From: Saccharothrix espanaensis DSM 44229
Lineage (GTDB): Bacteria > Actinomycetota > Actinomycetes > Mycobacteriales > Pseudonocardiaceae
Direction of reading: 5' to 3'
Assembly (NCBI RefSeq): GCF_000328705.1
Contig: NC_019673.1
Span: forward strand, 1 to 64,000
DNA: 64,000 nt
The notes under the pieces are model-generated. The model made no database searches. It was not told where the DNA came from and worked only from the letters and a program-made list of their open reading frames with translations. Shown here piece by piece: positions 1-13,227 of the stretch (positions are counted from its first letter, which is position 1; the number at the start of each line of letters is the position of its first letter). A program made the translations under genes and the position numbers.

Positions 1-1557
1 TTGTCCGACCACCAGGCCGACCTGGGTCGCGTGTGGGAGCAGGTCGTGCAGGAGCTGGCCGCCAGCACGTTGTCCCCGCAGCAGCGCGCCTGGATGCGCG
101 TGACCCGCCCCATCGGTCTGCTCGACGGGACCGCGTTGCTGGCCGCGCCGTCCGATTTCGCGAAAGAGGCGATCGAGCGGGCGTTGCGCGAGCCGATCAC
201 GGCCGCGCTGTCGCGCCGGCTGGGCCGCGCGGTGTCCCTGGCGGTGAAGGTCGACTCACCCGAACCGGTGAACGGCCCGCCGACCACGCCGATCCCGGTG
301 CCCGGCATCAAGCCGATGCCGATGCCCGTGCCGGGTCCGCCGACCAACGGCCTCGGCCCCGCCGAGCTCCCGCTCGGGTCCGAGGACTCCGAGACCGACG
401 AAGAGGTGGACGAGGAGGGCGACGCGCTCGCCGCCGTCACCGAGATCTGGCCCACGTTCAGCGGCGGTGCGCCGAGCGGCACGCCGTTCACCCGGCCCGC
501 GAACCCGGCCTCGTCGCAGACCCGGCTCAACGAGAAGTACAACTTCGACACCTTCGTGATCGGCGCGTCCAACCGGTTCGCCCACGCGGCGGCGGTCGCG
601 GTCGCCGAGGCACCCGCCCGCGCCTACAACCCGCTGTTCATCTGGGGCGAGTCCGGGCTGGGCAAGACCCACCTGCTGCACGCGGTCGGGCACTACGCCC
701 AGCGGCTGTTCCCCGGCATGCGGGTGCGGTACGTGTCGACCGAGGAGTTCACGAACGACTTCATCAACTCGCTGCGCGACGACCGGAAGGTCGCGTTCCA
801 GCGGCGGTACCGGGACATCGACGTGCTGCTGGTGGACGACATCCAGTTCCTGGAGGGCAAGGAAGGCACCCAGGAGGAGTTCTTCCACACCTTCAACACG
901 CTGCACAACTCGAACAAGCAGATCGTGGTCTCCTCCGACCGGCCGCCCAAGCGGCTGGAGACGCTGGAGGACCGGCTGCGCACCCGGTTCGAGTGGGGCC
1001 TGATCACCGACATCCAGCCGCCCGAGCTGGAGACCCGGATCGCGATCCTGCGCAAGAAGGCCGCCCAGGACCGGCTGGCCGCGCCCGCCGACGTGCTGGA
1101 GTTCATCGCCTCGCGGATCGAGCGCAACATCCGCGAGCTGGAGGGCGCGCTCATCCGGGTCACCGCGTTCGCGTCGCTGAACCGGCAGCCGGTGGACATC
1201 CAGCTGGCCGAGATCGTGCTGCGCGACCTCATCCCGGACTCGCACGCGCCGGAGATCACCGCGCCGACGATCATGGCCGTCACCGCCGAGTTCTTCAGCG
1301 TGTCCATGGACGACCTGTGCGGGCCCGGCAAGACGAAGGTGCTCGCCCAGGCCCGGCAGATCTCCATGTACCTGTGCCGCGAGCTGACCGACCTGTCGCT
1401 GCCGAAGATCGGCCAGACGTTCGGCGGCCGTGACCACACGACGGTCATGCACGCGGACAAGAAGATCCGCAAGGAGATGGCCGAGCGCCGCCGGGTGTAC
1501 GAACAGGTGCAGGAGCTGACGTCGCGCATCAAGCAGCGCGCCCGCCACACCCCCTGA
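1..1557 (+). CDS. dnaA: Chromosomal replication initiator DnaA
   Basis: AAA+ initiator that binds DnaA boxes at oriC, melts the duplex and recruits the helicase. The 518-residue protein shows the four-domain layout: an N-terminal helicase/DciA-interaction domain, a Pro/Glu-rich linker (about residues 85-175), the AAA+ core with Walker [10 protein letters not shown] (about 216-224) and Walker B LLVDDIQF (about 277-284), and a C-terminal DNA-binding domain with the DnaA signature [15 protein letters not shown] (about 475-490). The start is a TTG at base 1 of the window; the N-terminus [13 protein letters not shown] matches family members, so the gene looks complete. Its promoter lies outside the window. 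A strong hairpin follows 75 bp downstream. Confidence 0.98.
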   Translation: MSDHQADLGRVWEQVVQELAASTLSPQQRAWMRVTRPIGLLDGTALLAAPSDFAKEAIERALREPITAALSRRLGRAVSLAVKVDSPEPVNGPPTTPIPVPGIKPMPMPVPGPPTNGLGPAELPLGSEDSETDEEVDEEGDALAAVTEIWPTFSGGAPSGTPFTRPANPASSQTRLNEKYNFDTFVIGASNRFAHAAAVAVAEAPARAYNPLFIWGESGLGKTHLLHAVGHYAQRLFPGMRVRYVSTEEFTNDFINSLRDDRKVAFQRRYRDIDVLLVDDIQFLEGKEGTQEEFFHTFNTLHNSNKQIVVSSDRPPKRLETLEDRLRTRFEWGLITDIQPPELETRIAILRKKAAQDRLAAPADVLEFIASRIERNIRELEGALIRVTAFASLNRQPVDIQLAEIVLRDLIPDSHAPEITAPTIMAVTAEFFSVSMDDLCGPGKTKVLAQARQISMYLCRELTDLSLPKIGQTFGGRDHTTVMHADKKIRKEMAERRRVYEQVQELTSRIKQRARHTP

Positions 1558-1631
1558 GTCGTCCCCACCGCCTCACCGACGGCCACCGCGGCCCGCCGCA
1601 CCGCCCGGCGAGTCCGCACCGGACACCACCG

Positions 1632-1664
1632 ACAGCCCCGCCTCCGACCCGGAGGCGGGGCTGT
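1632..1664. terminator. Hairpin terminator downstream of dnaA
   Basis: A perfect 14-bp inverted repeat, ACAGCCCCGCCTCC and its complement, closes a 5-nt loop (GACCC). It sits 75 bp after the dnaA stop and precedes the repeat array. There is no U-tract, as is common in high-GC actinobacteria. Confidence 0.75.
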
Positions 1665-1682
1665 TCGCCGTCCGCCCGCGCC

Positions 1683-1842
1683 GCACCCGGGTGCGGCGTC
1701 CGGCACCCGGCTGCGGCCCGCGCGGACCCGTCCGGCACCCGGGTGCGGCCGGCGGTCGATCGCGGCGCACCCGGGTGCGGCCGGCGCGGATCGGTCCCGC
1801 ACCCGGGTGCGGCCGGCCCGCGCACGGCTCGCACCCGGGTGC
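1683..1842. repeat. 32-bp-periodic array of GCACCCGGGTGC palindromes
   Basis: The 12-bp palindrome GCACCCGGGTGC occurs perfectly at 1683, 1735, 1767, 1799 and 1831, with a one-base variant at 1703. From 1703 onward the spacing is exactly 32 bp. The conserved core is usually followed by GGCCGG, and the remaining bases of each unit vary. This is iteron-like architecture inside the presumed oriC. Degenerate relatives such as GCACCCGGGTAC (2077-2088) and ACACCCGGGG runs continue to about 2120, and CCCGGGTG motifs recur at 2168-2195. Function is inferred from location only. Confidence 0.85.
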
Positions 1843-2532
1843 CGGACGGACCGGGCCGGGCCCGCCGCGGGGGTCCGGAAGGCGCTCGCGGAGGGCCGGA
1901 TCCGGGCCCGCGACGGCCGTCCGGAGGGCCCGGGAACGGGCTGGGCGGCGGCTCGAACCCGGGGCGGAACCCGGGTGGCGGCGGGTGTTGCGCGGGTGAA
2001 CCGGCGGCTTCGACGTTGTCCACAGGCCTGGAAAAGCACTGATCGGGCGAGATCCAGGCCACGATCACCCTGTGCAGCACCCGGGTACAACTCGGCCCAC
2101 ACCCGGGGATACACCCGGGGACAACTCGGCTCAACTGTGGACCGAACGGAGCACCGCCGTAGTTCTCCCCGGGTGCGGCGATCTGTCCCCGGGTGACAAC
2201 CCGTGTTCGTCCACACCTCCATGGGGGTGACAAGCTGCGAGAACGCCTGTTGTCCACACAATCCACAGCCCCTACTGCTGTTGCTGTTGTCTTCCCTTGA
2301 AGAGAAGAACAAAGAAAAAACAGCGGGGGTCGGGCCCGGGGACAGCGCCCCGTCCCCGGGGGAACCCGGGTGTGGCCCCGAGGTGACGAACCGCGCCCCG
2401 ACGCTCTACGGTTGAGCCTCCGCGCCGATGGTCGGAACGATCCGGCGAGGGACGCGGCTCCCCAACCCCCACCGCAACGCTCGCTGTTGTCGTGGACCAT
2501 GCCGACTTGAGGACTTTGAGAGAGGACGCCTC

Positions 2533-3669
2533 ATGAAGATCCGCGTCGAGCGCGACGGCCTGGCCGACGCCGTCGCCTGGGTCGCGCGCAGCCTGCCGTC
2601 CCGGCCGCCGGTCCCGGTGCTCGGTGGTGTTCTGCTCGACGCCGGGGCGGAGGACGGCTCCGGCGAGGCGCTCACCGTCTCCGGGTTCGACTACGAGGTC
2701 TCGGCGCAGTGCGGCGTGCCGGCCACGATCGCGGACGGCGGCAAGGCGCTGGTCTCCGGCCGGCTGCTCGCGGACATCACCAAGGCGCTGCCCAACCACC
2801 CGGTCGAGATCGCGGTGGACGGCTCCCGGATGACGATCAGCTGCGGCTCGGCGCGCTTCTCGCTGCCGACCATGCCGGTCGAGGACTACCCCCAGCTGCC
2901 GTCCATGCCGCAGGTCGCGGGCCAGCTCCCCGGCGAGGTGTTCGGCGAGGCCGTGTCGCAGGTCGCCGTCGCGGCGGGCAAGGACGACACGCTGCCGATG
3001 CTGACCGGTGTCCGGCTGGAGATCGGCGAGGGCAAGGTGACCCTGGTCGCCACCGACCGGTTCCGGCTCGCGATGCGCGAGTTCGACTGGCAGCCCGACG
3101 AGTCGCTCGGCGAGGTCGCCGTCCTCGTCCCGGCCAAGACGCTCAACGACGCCGCGAAGACGCTCGGCGCGTCCGGCGCGAAGATCGAGCTCTCGCTCGC
3201 CGCCAACGACGGCCTGCTCGGCCTGTCCGGCACCGGCCGGCGGACCACCACCCGGCTGCTCGACGCCGACTTCCCGAAGTACCGCCAGCTGCTGCCGACC
3301 GAGCACTCGGCGGCCGCGGTGATCGAGGTCGACTCGCTGGTGCAGGCGATCAAGCGGGTCTCGCTGGTCGCCGAGCGCGGCACGCAGGTCCGGCTGGAGT
3401 TCGCCGACTCGGCGCTCAAGCTCTCCGCCGGCGGTGACGACGAGGGCAGCGCCGAGGAGGAGCTCCCGGTCGACTACACCGGCGACGCGGTCACCATCGC
3501 GTTCAACCCGACCTACCTGCACGAGGGCCTCCAGGCCGTGCGCACCCCCAAGGCGCACCTGTCGTTCACCACCCCCAGCCGCCCGGCGCTGCTCAAGCCG
3601 GTGGACGAGGATGGCAACGTGGCGCCCGGCTACCTGTACCTGCTCATGCCCGTGCGCCTGCCCGGCTGA
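2533..3669 (+). CDS. dnaN: DNA polymerase III subunit beta (sliding clamp)
   Basis: Ring-shaped processivity clamp that tethers DNA polymerase III and other partners to DNA. The 378-residue product starts [22 protein letters not shown] and ends in the classic clamp C-terminus [12 protein letters not shown]. Its length is normal for a three-domain clamp. The ATG at 2533 was chosen over an in-frame GTG about 105 bp upstream, because the upstream residues are unlike any clamp and the ATG follows a purine-rich GAGAGAGGA. It is the first gene right of oriC, 47 bp before gnd. Confidence 0.98.
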   Translation: MKIRVERDGLADAVAWVARSLPSRPPVPVLGGVLLDAGAEDGSGEALTVSGFDYEVSAQCGVPATIADGGKALVSGRLLADITKALPNHPVEIAVDGSRMTISCGSARFSLPTMPVEDYPQLPSMPQVAGQLPGEVFGEAVSQVAVAAGKDDTLPMLTGVRLEIGEGKVTLVATDRFRLAMREFDWQPDESLGEVAVLVPAKTLNDAAKTLGASGAKIELSLAANDGLLGLSGTGRRTTTRLLDADFPKYRQLLPTEHSAAAVIEVDSLVQAIKRVSLVAERGTQVRLEFADSALKLSAGGDDEGSAEEELPVDYTGDAVTIAFNPTYLHEGLQAVRTPKAHLSFTTPSRPALLKPVDEDGNVAPGYLYLLMPVRLPG

Positions 3670-3716
3670 TCACCCAGATCCGCTGATCACCCAAGACCCC
3701 AGGGGAGAACACGACC

Positions 3717-4631
3717 GTGCAGCTCGGACTCGTCGGCCTCGGCAAGATGGGCTTCAACATGCGCGAGCGGATCCGCCGCGCGGGGCACGAGGTGGTGGGC
3801 TACGACCGCAACCCGGACGTGACCGACGCCGACTCGCTGGCCGACATGGTGGACCGGCTCGCCGCGCCGCGCGTGGTGTGGGTGATGGTGCCGGCCGGTG
3901 ACATCACCCGGCAGACCATCGCCGAGCTCGGCGACCTGCTGGCGCCCGGCGACCTGGTGATCGACGGCGGCAACTCGCGGTTCACCGACGACTCGAAGAA
4001 CGCCGAGGCGCTGGACGCCAAGGGGGTCGCCTACGTCGACGCCGGCGTGTCCGGCGGCGTGTGGGGGCTGGAGAACGGCTACGGCCTGATGGTCGGCGGC
4101 GAGGCCGAGCACGTCGAGCGGGCGATGCCGATCTTCGACGCGCTGCGCCCGGAGGGTCCGCGCGAGGAGGGCTTCGCGCACGCCGGCAAGGTCGGCGCGG
4201 GCCACTTCGCGAAGATGGTGCACAACGGCATCGAGTACGGCCTGATGCAGGCCTACGCCGAGGGCTTCGAACTGCTGGAGGCCTCGAAGCTGGTCGAGGA
4301 CGTGCCGGCGACGATCAAGGCGTGGCAGCGCGGCACCGTGGTCCGGTCCTGGCTGCTCGACCTGCTGGTCCGCGCGCTGGACTCGGACCCGGAGCTGGAC
4401 GACCTGCGCGGCCACGTGGAGGACTCGGGCGAGGGCCGGTGGACCGTCGAGGAGGCGATCAACCACGCGGTGCCCGCGCCGGTGATCTCCGCCGCGCTGT
4501 TCGCCCGGTTCGCGTCCCGCCAGGACGACTCGCCCGCCATGCGCGCGGTCGCCGCGTTGCGCAACCAGTTCGGCGGCCACGCCGTGCAGGCTGCCGGTCC
4601 CTCTTCCGGTTCCGGCAGCACACAGAGCTGA
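3717..4631 (+). CDS. gnd: 6-phosphogluconate dehydrogenase, decarboxylating, short (YqeC/GndA-like) form
   Basis: Oxidative decarboxylation of 6-phosphogluconate to ribulose 5-phosphate with reduction of a nicotinamide cofactor. The 304-residue protein has the Rossmann glycine motif GLVGLGKMG at the N-terminus, the substrate motif GGNSRFTDD (about residues 83-91) and the catalytic stretch GHFAKMVHNGIEYGLMQA (about 162-179). It is much shorter than the roughly 470-residue enzyme, matching the short family usually found between dnaN and recF in actinobacteria. GTG start at 3717 after AGGGGAGAA. It ends 3 bp before recF, so the two are probably cotranscribed. Confidence 0.95.
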   Translation: MQLGLVGLGKMGFNMRERIRRAGHEVVGYDRNPDVTDADSLADMVDRLAAPRVVWVMVPAGDITRQTIAELGDLLAPGDLVIDGGNSRFTDDSKNAEALDAKGVAYVDAGVSGGVWGLENGYGLMVGGEAEHVERAMPIFDALRPEGPREEGFAHAGKVGAGHFAKMVHNGIEYGLMQAYAEGFELLEASKLVEDVPATIKAWQRGTVVRSWLLDLLVRALDSDPELDDLRGHVEDSGEGRWTVEEAINHAVPAPVISAALFARFASRQDDSPAMRAVAALRNQFGGHAVQAAGPSSGSGSTQS

Positions 4632-4634
4632 GCC

Positions 4635-5750
4635 TTGTACGTCCGACACCTGCAAGTCGCGGACTTCAGATCGTGGGAGCAGGCGGACCTGGCGTTCGAG
4701 CCGGGGGTGAGCGTGCTCGTCGGGCGCAACGGCCAGGGCAAGACGAACCTGGTCGAGGCGCTCGGCTACGTGGCCACCCTCGGGTCGCACCGGGTCGCGA
4801 CGGACGCCCCGCTGATCCGGCACGGCGCGCCGCGCGCGGTGGTGCGCGTGGCGGTGGTCAACGAGGGCCGCGAGCTGCTGGTCGAGCTGGAGATCACGGC
4901 GGGCAAGGCGAACCGGGCGCGGATCAACCGCGGTCCGGTGCCGCGGCCGCGCGACGTGCTCGGCATCCTGCGCACCGTGCTGTTCGCGCCGGAGGACCTG
5001 GCGCTGGTGCGCGGCGACCCCGGTGAGCGGCGGCGGTTCCTCGACGAGCTGCTCACCAGCCGGTCGCCTCGGTACGCCGGCGTGCGCAGCGACTACGAGC
5101 GGGTGCTCAAGCAGCGCGGCGCGCTGCTCAAGAGCATCCGGTCGGTGCGGTCGGCGGACGTGGGCACGCTCGACGTGTGGGACGGGCACCTGGCCCGGCA
5201 CGGCGCGGAGCTGCTGGCGGGCCGGCTGGACCTGGTGGCCGACATCGCGCCGCACGTGGCGCGGTCCTACGCGGAGGTGGCCCCGGAGTCGCGGCCGGCG
5301 GTGATCGGCTACCGGTCGAGCCTGGGCGAGGCGTTCCCGGGCACGCACGACCGGGCGGAGCTGGAGGAGGCGTTGCTGGCCGAGCTGGGCCGGGTGCGCG
5401 GGCAGGAGATCGACCGGGGCGTGTGCCTGGTCGGTCCGCACCGCGACGACCTGGAGCTGGCGCTCGGCGAGCTGCCCGCGAAGGGCTACGCCAGTCACGG
5501 GGAGTCATGGTCCTTCGCCTTGGCGCTCCGGCTCGGCGGCTACGAGATGCTGCGTGTCGAGGGCGCCGAGCCGGTGCTCGTGCTGGACGATGTGTTCGCC
5601 GAGCTCGACCGGGGTCGGCGGCGGCAACTGGCGAAGGTGGCGGCGGCGGCGGAGCAGGTCTTCATCACCGCGGCGGTCGCCGAGGACGTGCCCGAGGAGC
5701 TCGTCGGCGCGCGTTTCGAGGTTCGCCACGGGGAGGTGCACCGTGCCTGA
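4635..5750 (+). CDS. recF: DNA replication/repair protein RecF
   Basis: SMC/ABC-like ATPase that helps load RecA onto gapped single-stranded DNA during recombinational repair. The 371 residues contain Walker [10 protein letters not shown] (about 34-42), an ABC-type signature around SHGESWS and Walker [13 protein letters not shown] (about 313-324). The start codon is TTG at 4635, 3 bp after gnd stops; the N-terminus [14 protein letters not shown] is the family hallmark. Its 3' end overlaps the start of dciA by 8 bp, implying translational coupling. Confidence 0.97.
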   Translation: MYVRHLQVADFRSWEQADLAFEPGVSVLVGRNGQGKTNLVEALGYVATLGSHRVATDAPLIRHGAPRAVVRVAVVNEGRELLVELEITAGKANRARINRGPVPRPRDVLGILRTVLFAPEDLALVRGDPGERRRFLDELLTSRSPRYAGVRSDYERVLKQRGALLKSIRSVRSADVGTLDVWDGHLARHGAELLAGRLDLVADIAPHVARSYAEVAPESRPAVIGYRSSLGEAFPGTHDRAELEEALLAELGRVRGQEIDRGVCLVGPHRDDLELALGELPAKGYASHGESWSFALALRLGGYEMLRVEGAEPVLVLDDVFAELDRGRRRQLAKVAAAAEQVFITAAVAEDVPEELVGARFEVRHGEVHRA

Positions 5751-6369
5751 CGAGATCCGCCAATCGGGTGTGATTGGACGCACATCTGGGGACAACCCTG
5801 TGGATGGTGTGGATAACTCGGCCACAGAAGGGCACCTGTCCACACCTGAAGTCGCACAAGAGGGTGGATTGAAGGGGTCCGACCTCGCTCGGGCTGCCTT
5901 GGAGGCCGCTCGGGCCTCGGCCAAGGAGCGCGGCACGCGGACCGTCCGCAAGGGCGGCGCCGGGGGTGCGGCCCGTCGCCGGCGGCGGCGCTGGTCGGGC
6001 GCGGGCCCGGACGACCGGGACCCCCAGCCGCTGGGCCGGCTGGCCTCGCGGATCGCCGCGGACCGGGGGTGGACCGAGCGGCTCGCCGGCGGCCAGGTGT
6101 TCGCCCGGTGGCCGAAGCTGGTCGGCGAGGACGTGGCCGAGCACGCGCAGCCCGTTGCGTTCAGTGACGGTGAGTTGACCGTGCAGGCCGACTCCACGGC
6201 GTGGGCCACCCAGCTCCGGCTGCTCCAGCGGGAGCTGTTGAAGCGCATCGCCGCCGGTGTCGGCAACGGCGTGGTGCACAAGCTCAAGGTGCAGGGGCCG
6301 GCGGCCCCCAGCTGGCGTTACGGCCCCAGGCACGTCCCGGGTCGCGGACCACGTGACACCTACGGGTGA
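5743..6369 (+). CDS. dciA: DciA-type replicative helicase operator (DUF721)
   Basis: DciA proteins load or activate the DnaB helicase in bacteria lacking DnaC/DnaI. The 208-residue product has a long, low-complexity, Arg-rich N-terminus (including the run ARRRRRRW) and a C-terminal DUF721 domain (about residues 90-190) with [18 protein letters not shown] and [21 protein letters not shown] 5743 overlaps the recF stop, the usual junction. The first 35 codons carry several DnaA-box-like sequences, described separately. The synteny recF-dciA-gyrB supports the assignment. Confidence 0.9.
   Translation: MPDEIRQSGVIGRTSGDNPVDGVDNSATEGHLSTPEVAQEGGLKGSDLARAALEAARASAKERGTRTVRKGGAGGAARRRRRRWSGAGPDDRDPQPLGRLASRIAADRGWTERLAGGQVFARWPKLVGEDVAEHAQPVAFSDGELTVQADSTAWATQLRLLQRELLKRIAAGVGNGVVHKLKVQGPAAPSWRYGPRHVPGRGPRDTYG
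5799..5844. promoter_or_regulatory. Cluster of DnaA-box-like sites inside the 5' end of dciA
   Basis: Within 46 bp lie TGTGGATGG (5799-5807), TGTGGATAA (5808-5816, the complement of the classical box TTATCCACA) and CTGTCCACA (5836-5844, one base from the actinobacterial box). They overlap coding sequence for the variable DciA N-terminus. Whether DnaA binds here is inference. Confidence 0.5.
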
Positions 6370-6545
6370 GCTTCGCGAGGGCGTCAGCGGCGATTCTACG
6401 GCGCGGTGAGCGCTCAGCAGCCGATTCGCACCCCGGCAACCGCCGCGCGGACCCTTCCGTCTTCACTTTGGGCCGTCTGTGAGCAAACCAGAGGTGTCCT
6501 TGGTGGGTTTCTGGACGTCTCGCCCAGTAGAATCGAGGGGTATAG

Positions 6546-8579
<2,034 letters not shown>

Positions 8580-8590
8580 GCGTCCGCGTT

Positions 8591-8632
8591 AGCCCACTTC
8601 GGGTCAGCCCACTCCGGGTCAGCCCACCCCGG
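8591..8632. repeat. 15-bp tandem repeat in gyrB-gyrA spacer
   Basis: Two full copies of AGCCCACT(T/C)CGGGTC (8591-8605, 8606-8620) and a partial third (8621-8632) fill most of the 76-bp spacer between gyrB and gyrA. Confidence 0.8.
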
Positions 8633-8655
8633 CCGGCGAACAGGAAAGAAGAACC

Positions 8656-11175
<2,520 letters not shown>

Positions 11176-11203
11176 CGCGCGAACGAGAGGTTGAGGACTG
11201 CTC

Positions 11204-12037
11204 GTGAGTTCACCCGAGAAGCCAGAGGACAAGACCGCGGTGATCACCCGGCCCAGTGCCGAGTCGACACCGGAGCAACCGACGGTGCAGGCCTCATCGG
11301 GTGGGTCCGCCGCGCCGCCCGCCACCCCGCCCGCCACGCCGGCGGGCGGGACCCCGGCGGCGGAGCCCGCGGCGGCCGAGCAGGAGGCACCGGCCGCGCC
11401 GCCGCCCTGGCAGCGCGTGACCAGCGACGCCCGCTACGGCGAGGCGCAGCAGGTCGGACCGGGTGACGTCGCGCCCGAGCAGGCCACGGTGGAGGTCGGG
11501 TCGCAGCCCGCGTACCCGGCCTCCGACCCGGACACGGTGGCGGTGGCCCGCCCGGCGGTGGGCGGGGCGGGCGCGCCGGGCGGGCTGCTCGGCTCGGCCC
11601 GCACGTCGGTGAACCTCGGTGCGGCGAACGGCCGGCCGGCGCAGTCCGGGCCGTCGACCCGCCGCCCCGGTCGGGGTCCGCGCCGGGCGAGTTTGCAGGT
11701 CAAGCGGGTCGACCCGTGGTCGGTGCTGAAGCTGGCGCTGGTGCTGAGCGTGGCGCTGTTCTTCGTCTGGCTGGTCGCGGTGGGCGTGCTCTACGGCGTG
11801 CTGAACGGCATGGGCGTGTGGGACAAGATCAACAACACCGCGAACGACCTGTTGCAGGGCAACGAGGCCACCGGTGACCCGTTGATCAGCGCGGGCCGGG
11901 TGTTCGGCGTGGCGGCGATCGTCGGCGCGGTCAACATCGTGCTGTTCACCGCACTGGCCACGGTCGGCGCGTTCGTCTACAACGTGTCGGCGGATCTCGC
12001 GGGCGGACTGGAAGTGACCTTGTCCGAACGCGAGTGA
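11204..12037 (+). CDS. DUF3566 membrane protein
   Basis: Conserved actinobacterial protein found directly after gyrA; its exact role is unknown. The 277 residues comprise a long disordered Pro/Ala/Gly-rich N-terminus (about 1-160), a basic stretch RRASLQVKRVDPWSVLK, then the DUF3566 core: a transmembrane helix (LALVLSVALFFVWLVAVGVLY), an extracytoplasmic loop with WDKINNT, and a second helix (GAVNIVLFTALATVGAFVYN). GTG start at 11204 lies 28 bp after gyrA, suggesting cotranscription. Confidence 0.9.
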   Translation: MSSPEKPEDKTAVITRPSAESTPEQPTVQASSGGSAAPPATPPATPAGGTPAAEPAAAEQEAPAAPPPWQRVTSDARYGEAQQVGPGDVAPEQATVEVGSQPAYPASDPDTVAVARPAVGGAGAPGGLLGSARTSVNLGAANGRPAQSGPSTRRPGRGPRRASLQVKRVDPWSVLKLALVLSVALFFVWLVAVGVLYGVLNGMGVWDKINNTANDLLQGNEATGDPLISAGRVFGVAAIVGAVNIVLFTALATVGAFVYNVSADLAGGLEVTLSERE

Positions 12038-12045
12038 CCCCGGAT

Positions 12046-12075
12046 TTGGGGCCACGACAGTGGATCGTGTACTGT
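12046..12075 (+). promoter_or_regulatory. Probable promoter of tRNA-Ile
   Basis: TTGGGG (12046-12051) and TACTGT (12070-12075) are separated by 18 bp, placing transcription start about 10 bp before the mature tRNA at 12093. The match is moderate. Confidence 0.45.
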
Positions 12076-12092
12076 TGCGGTCGTTGCCCCGA

Positions 12093-12166
12093 GGGCCTAT
12101 AGCTCAGGCGGTTAGAGCGCTTCACTGATAATGAAGAGGTCGGAGGTTCAAGTCCTCCTAGGCCCA
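12093..12166 (+). tRNA. tRNA-Ile (GAT anticodon)
   Basis: A 74-nt cloverleaf: acceptor GGGCCTA pairs with TAGGCCC, discriminator A at 12166, anticodon arm CTTCA-CTGATAA-TGAAG with anticodon GAT at 12127-12129, and T-arm containing GGTTCAAGTCC. The terminal CCA is not encoded. It sits in the conserved gyrA-DUF3566-tRNA-Ile-tRNA-Ala order. Confidence 0.97.
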
Positions 12167-12201
12167 CCGGAAGTTCCGCAGGATTGCAGAGGGGAAATGC
12201 T

Positions 12202-12321
12202 GTGAAGAAGATCATCGCACTTGTCGCCGTCGCCGGTGCGGTCCTGTTCTTCGTCAAGCGCAACCGCTCGGCCAAGGCCGACGCGGACCTGTGGCGCGAG
12301 GCCACCGCTCCGACCGACTGA
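12202..12321 (+). CDS. DLW-39 family small membrane peptide
   Basis: A 39-residue peptide between tRNA-Ile and tRNA-Ala. It starts with basic MKK (GTG codon at 12202), has one hydrophobic helix IIALVAVAGAVLFFVKR, and ends in the charged signature ADADLWREATAPTD. The length of 39 and the DLW motif match the tiny actinobacterial DLW-39 family, which occupies this same inter-tRNA position. Function is unknown. AGAGGGG upstream is a good ribosome-binding site. Confidence 0.88.
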   Translation: MKKIIALVAVAGAVLFFVKRNRSAKADADLWREATAPTD

Positions 12322-12356
12322 ACCCGCGCCGGGCGGAGTGCTGCCGCTCCTCGCGA

Positions 12357-12429
12357 GGGGACGTAGCTCAATTGGCAGAGCACCGCCTTTGCAAGGCGGG
12401 GGTTAGGGGTTCGATTCCCCTCGTCTCCA
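12357..12429 (+). tRNA. tRNA-Ala (TGC anticodon)
   Basis: A 73-nt cloverleaf: acceptor GGGGACG pairs with CGTCTCC (one G-T wobble), discriminator A at 12429, anticodon arm CCGCC-TTTGCAA-GGCGG with TGC at 12390-12392, and T-arm GGGGTTCGATTCCCC. CCA is not encoded. Confidence 0.97.
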
Positions 12430-12505
12430 CGTACTCAAGGCTCGCGTACCGCGCGGGCCTTTTGTCGTTTTTGCCGGTTGCCGTGGAATTCACCCGGGAG
12501 TGCCC

Positions 12506-13102
12506 ATGGGCTTGGTCACGTGCGGTGTCGCGGTGTCGGTGGACGGCTACGTCGCCGGTCCGGGCCAGTCGTTCGACACCCCGCTCGGCGCGGGCGGCGA
12601 GCAGCTGCACCGCTGGATGTTCGAGCAGGGCGACCGGCACCCCGCCGAGCTGCGCGCGTTGACGTCGGCCGGCGCGTACGTCATGGGCCGCAACATGTTC
12701 ACGTCCGGCCGTGGCGAGTGGGACCTGGACTGGCGCGGCTGGTGGGGCGACGAACCGCCGTACCACGGGCCGGTGTTCGTGCTGACCCACTTCCCGCGCG
12801 AGCCGGTGGAGATGCTCGGCGGGACCACGTTCCACTTCGTCACCGACGGCATCGGGTCGGCGCTGCGCCAGGCCCGCGCGGCGGCGGGCGACCGGGACGT
12901 GTCGATCGCGGGCGGCGCGGCCACCGTGAACCAGTACCTGGCCGCCGGTCTGCTCGACGAGCTGTGGCTGCACATCGCGCCGGTCGTCCTCGGATCGGGT
13001 GAGCGGCTGTTCACCGACGTCGGCGACCTGGCGCTGGAACCGGTCGAGGTGCGCGGCACCGACCTCGTGACGCACGTGCGCTACCGGATCGGGCAGAAGT
13101 AA
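12506..13102 (+). CDS. Dihydrofolate reductase family (RibD C-terminal-like) protein
   Basis: Predicted NADPH-dependent reductase of the RibD-C/DHFR fold; the substrate is not known and it need not reduce dihydrofolate. The 198 residues show the N-terminal strand and loop VTCGVAVSVDGYVAGPG, the central YVMGRNMF segment, and the cofactor-binding GG motif DVSIAGGAATVNQYLAAGLLDELWLH (about residues 131-156) typical of this group. ATG 12506 was chosen over GTG 12500, because GGGAG at 12496-12500 gives proper spacing only to the ATG. It stands alone before a strong bidirectional terminator. Confidence 0.85.
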   Translation: MGLVTCGVAVSVDGYVAGPGQSFDTPLGAGGEQLHRWMFEQGDRHPAELRALTSAGAYVMGRNMFTSGRGEWDLDWRGWWGDEPPYHGPVFVLTHFPREPVEMLGGTTFHFVTDGIGSALRQARAAAGDRDVSIAGGAATVNQYLAAGLLDELWLHIAPVVLGSGERLFTDVGDLALEPVEVRGTDLVTHVRYRIGQK

Positions 13103-13176
13103 CCGGCCGGGAGAGCTAAGGCCGCCGGGGCAGCGACGCCGGCCGGGAGCAGGTGGGCGGGCCGAGGTCCGCCGGA

Positions 13177-13218
13177 CGCGGAAGGGGCGGGCGTCCGGTG
13201 ACGCCCGCCCCTTCCGCG
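13177..13218. terminator. Bidirectional terminator, 19-bp stem
   Basis: CGCGGAAGGGGCGGGCGTC (13177-13195) pairs perfectly with 13200-13218 across a CGGT loop. It separates two convergent genes, the DHFR-family reductase and doxX. Confidence 0.9.
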
Positions 13219-13227
13219 TTCAGCAGG

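Larger units (their letters stand above)
1558..2532. other. oriC: dnaA-dnaN intergenic region, probable oriC
   Basis: This 975-bp gene-free spacer sits where actinobacterial oriC lies. It contains the terminator at 1632-1664, the 32-bp iteron-like array at 1683-1842, two perfect actinobacterial DnaA boxes TTGTCCACA at 2016-2024 and 2250-2258, and weaker sites such as TGTGGACCG (2136-2144) and ATCCACAG (2261-2268). An AT-richer, purine-rich stretch at about 2272-2321 could be the unwinding element. No convincing gene is encoded here. The dnaN promoter must lie in its right part. Confidence 0.8.

Noticed and set aside
33..1433. Long open frames overlapping dnaA in other frames
   Set aside because: Arg/Ala/Gly-rich translations typical of high-GC shadow frames; dnaA itself explains the codon bias.
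1683..1842. CRISPR array interpretation of the 32-bp-spaced repeats
   Set aside because: The conserved unit is only 12-18 bp, spacers are too short and low-complexity, and no cas genes are present.
6528..6533. TAGAAT as a gyrB promoter -10
   Set aside because: No -35 element at acceptable spacing; mentioned in the gyrB entry but not called as a promoter.
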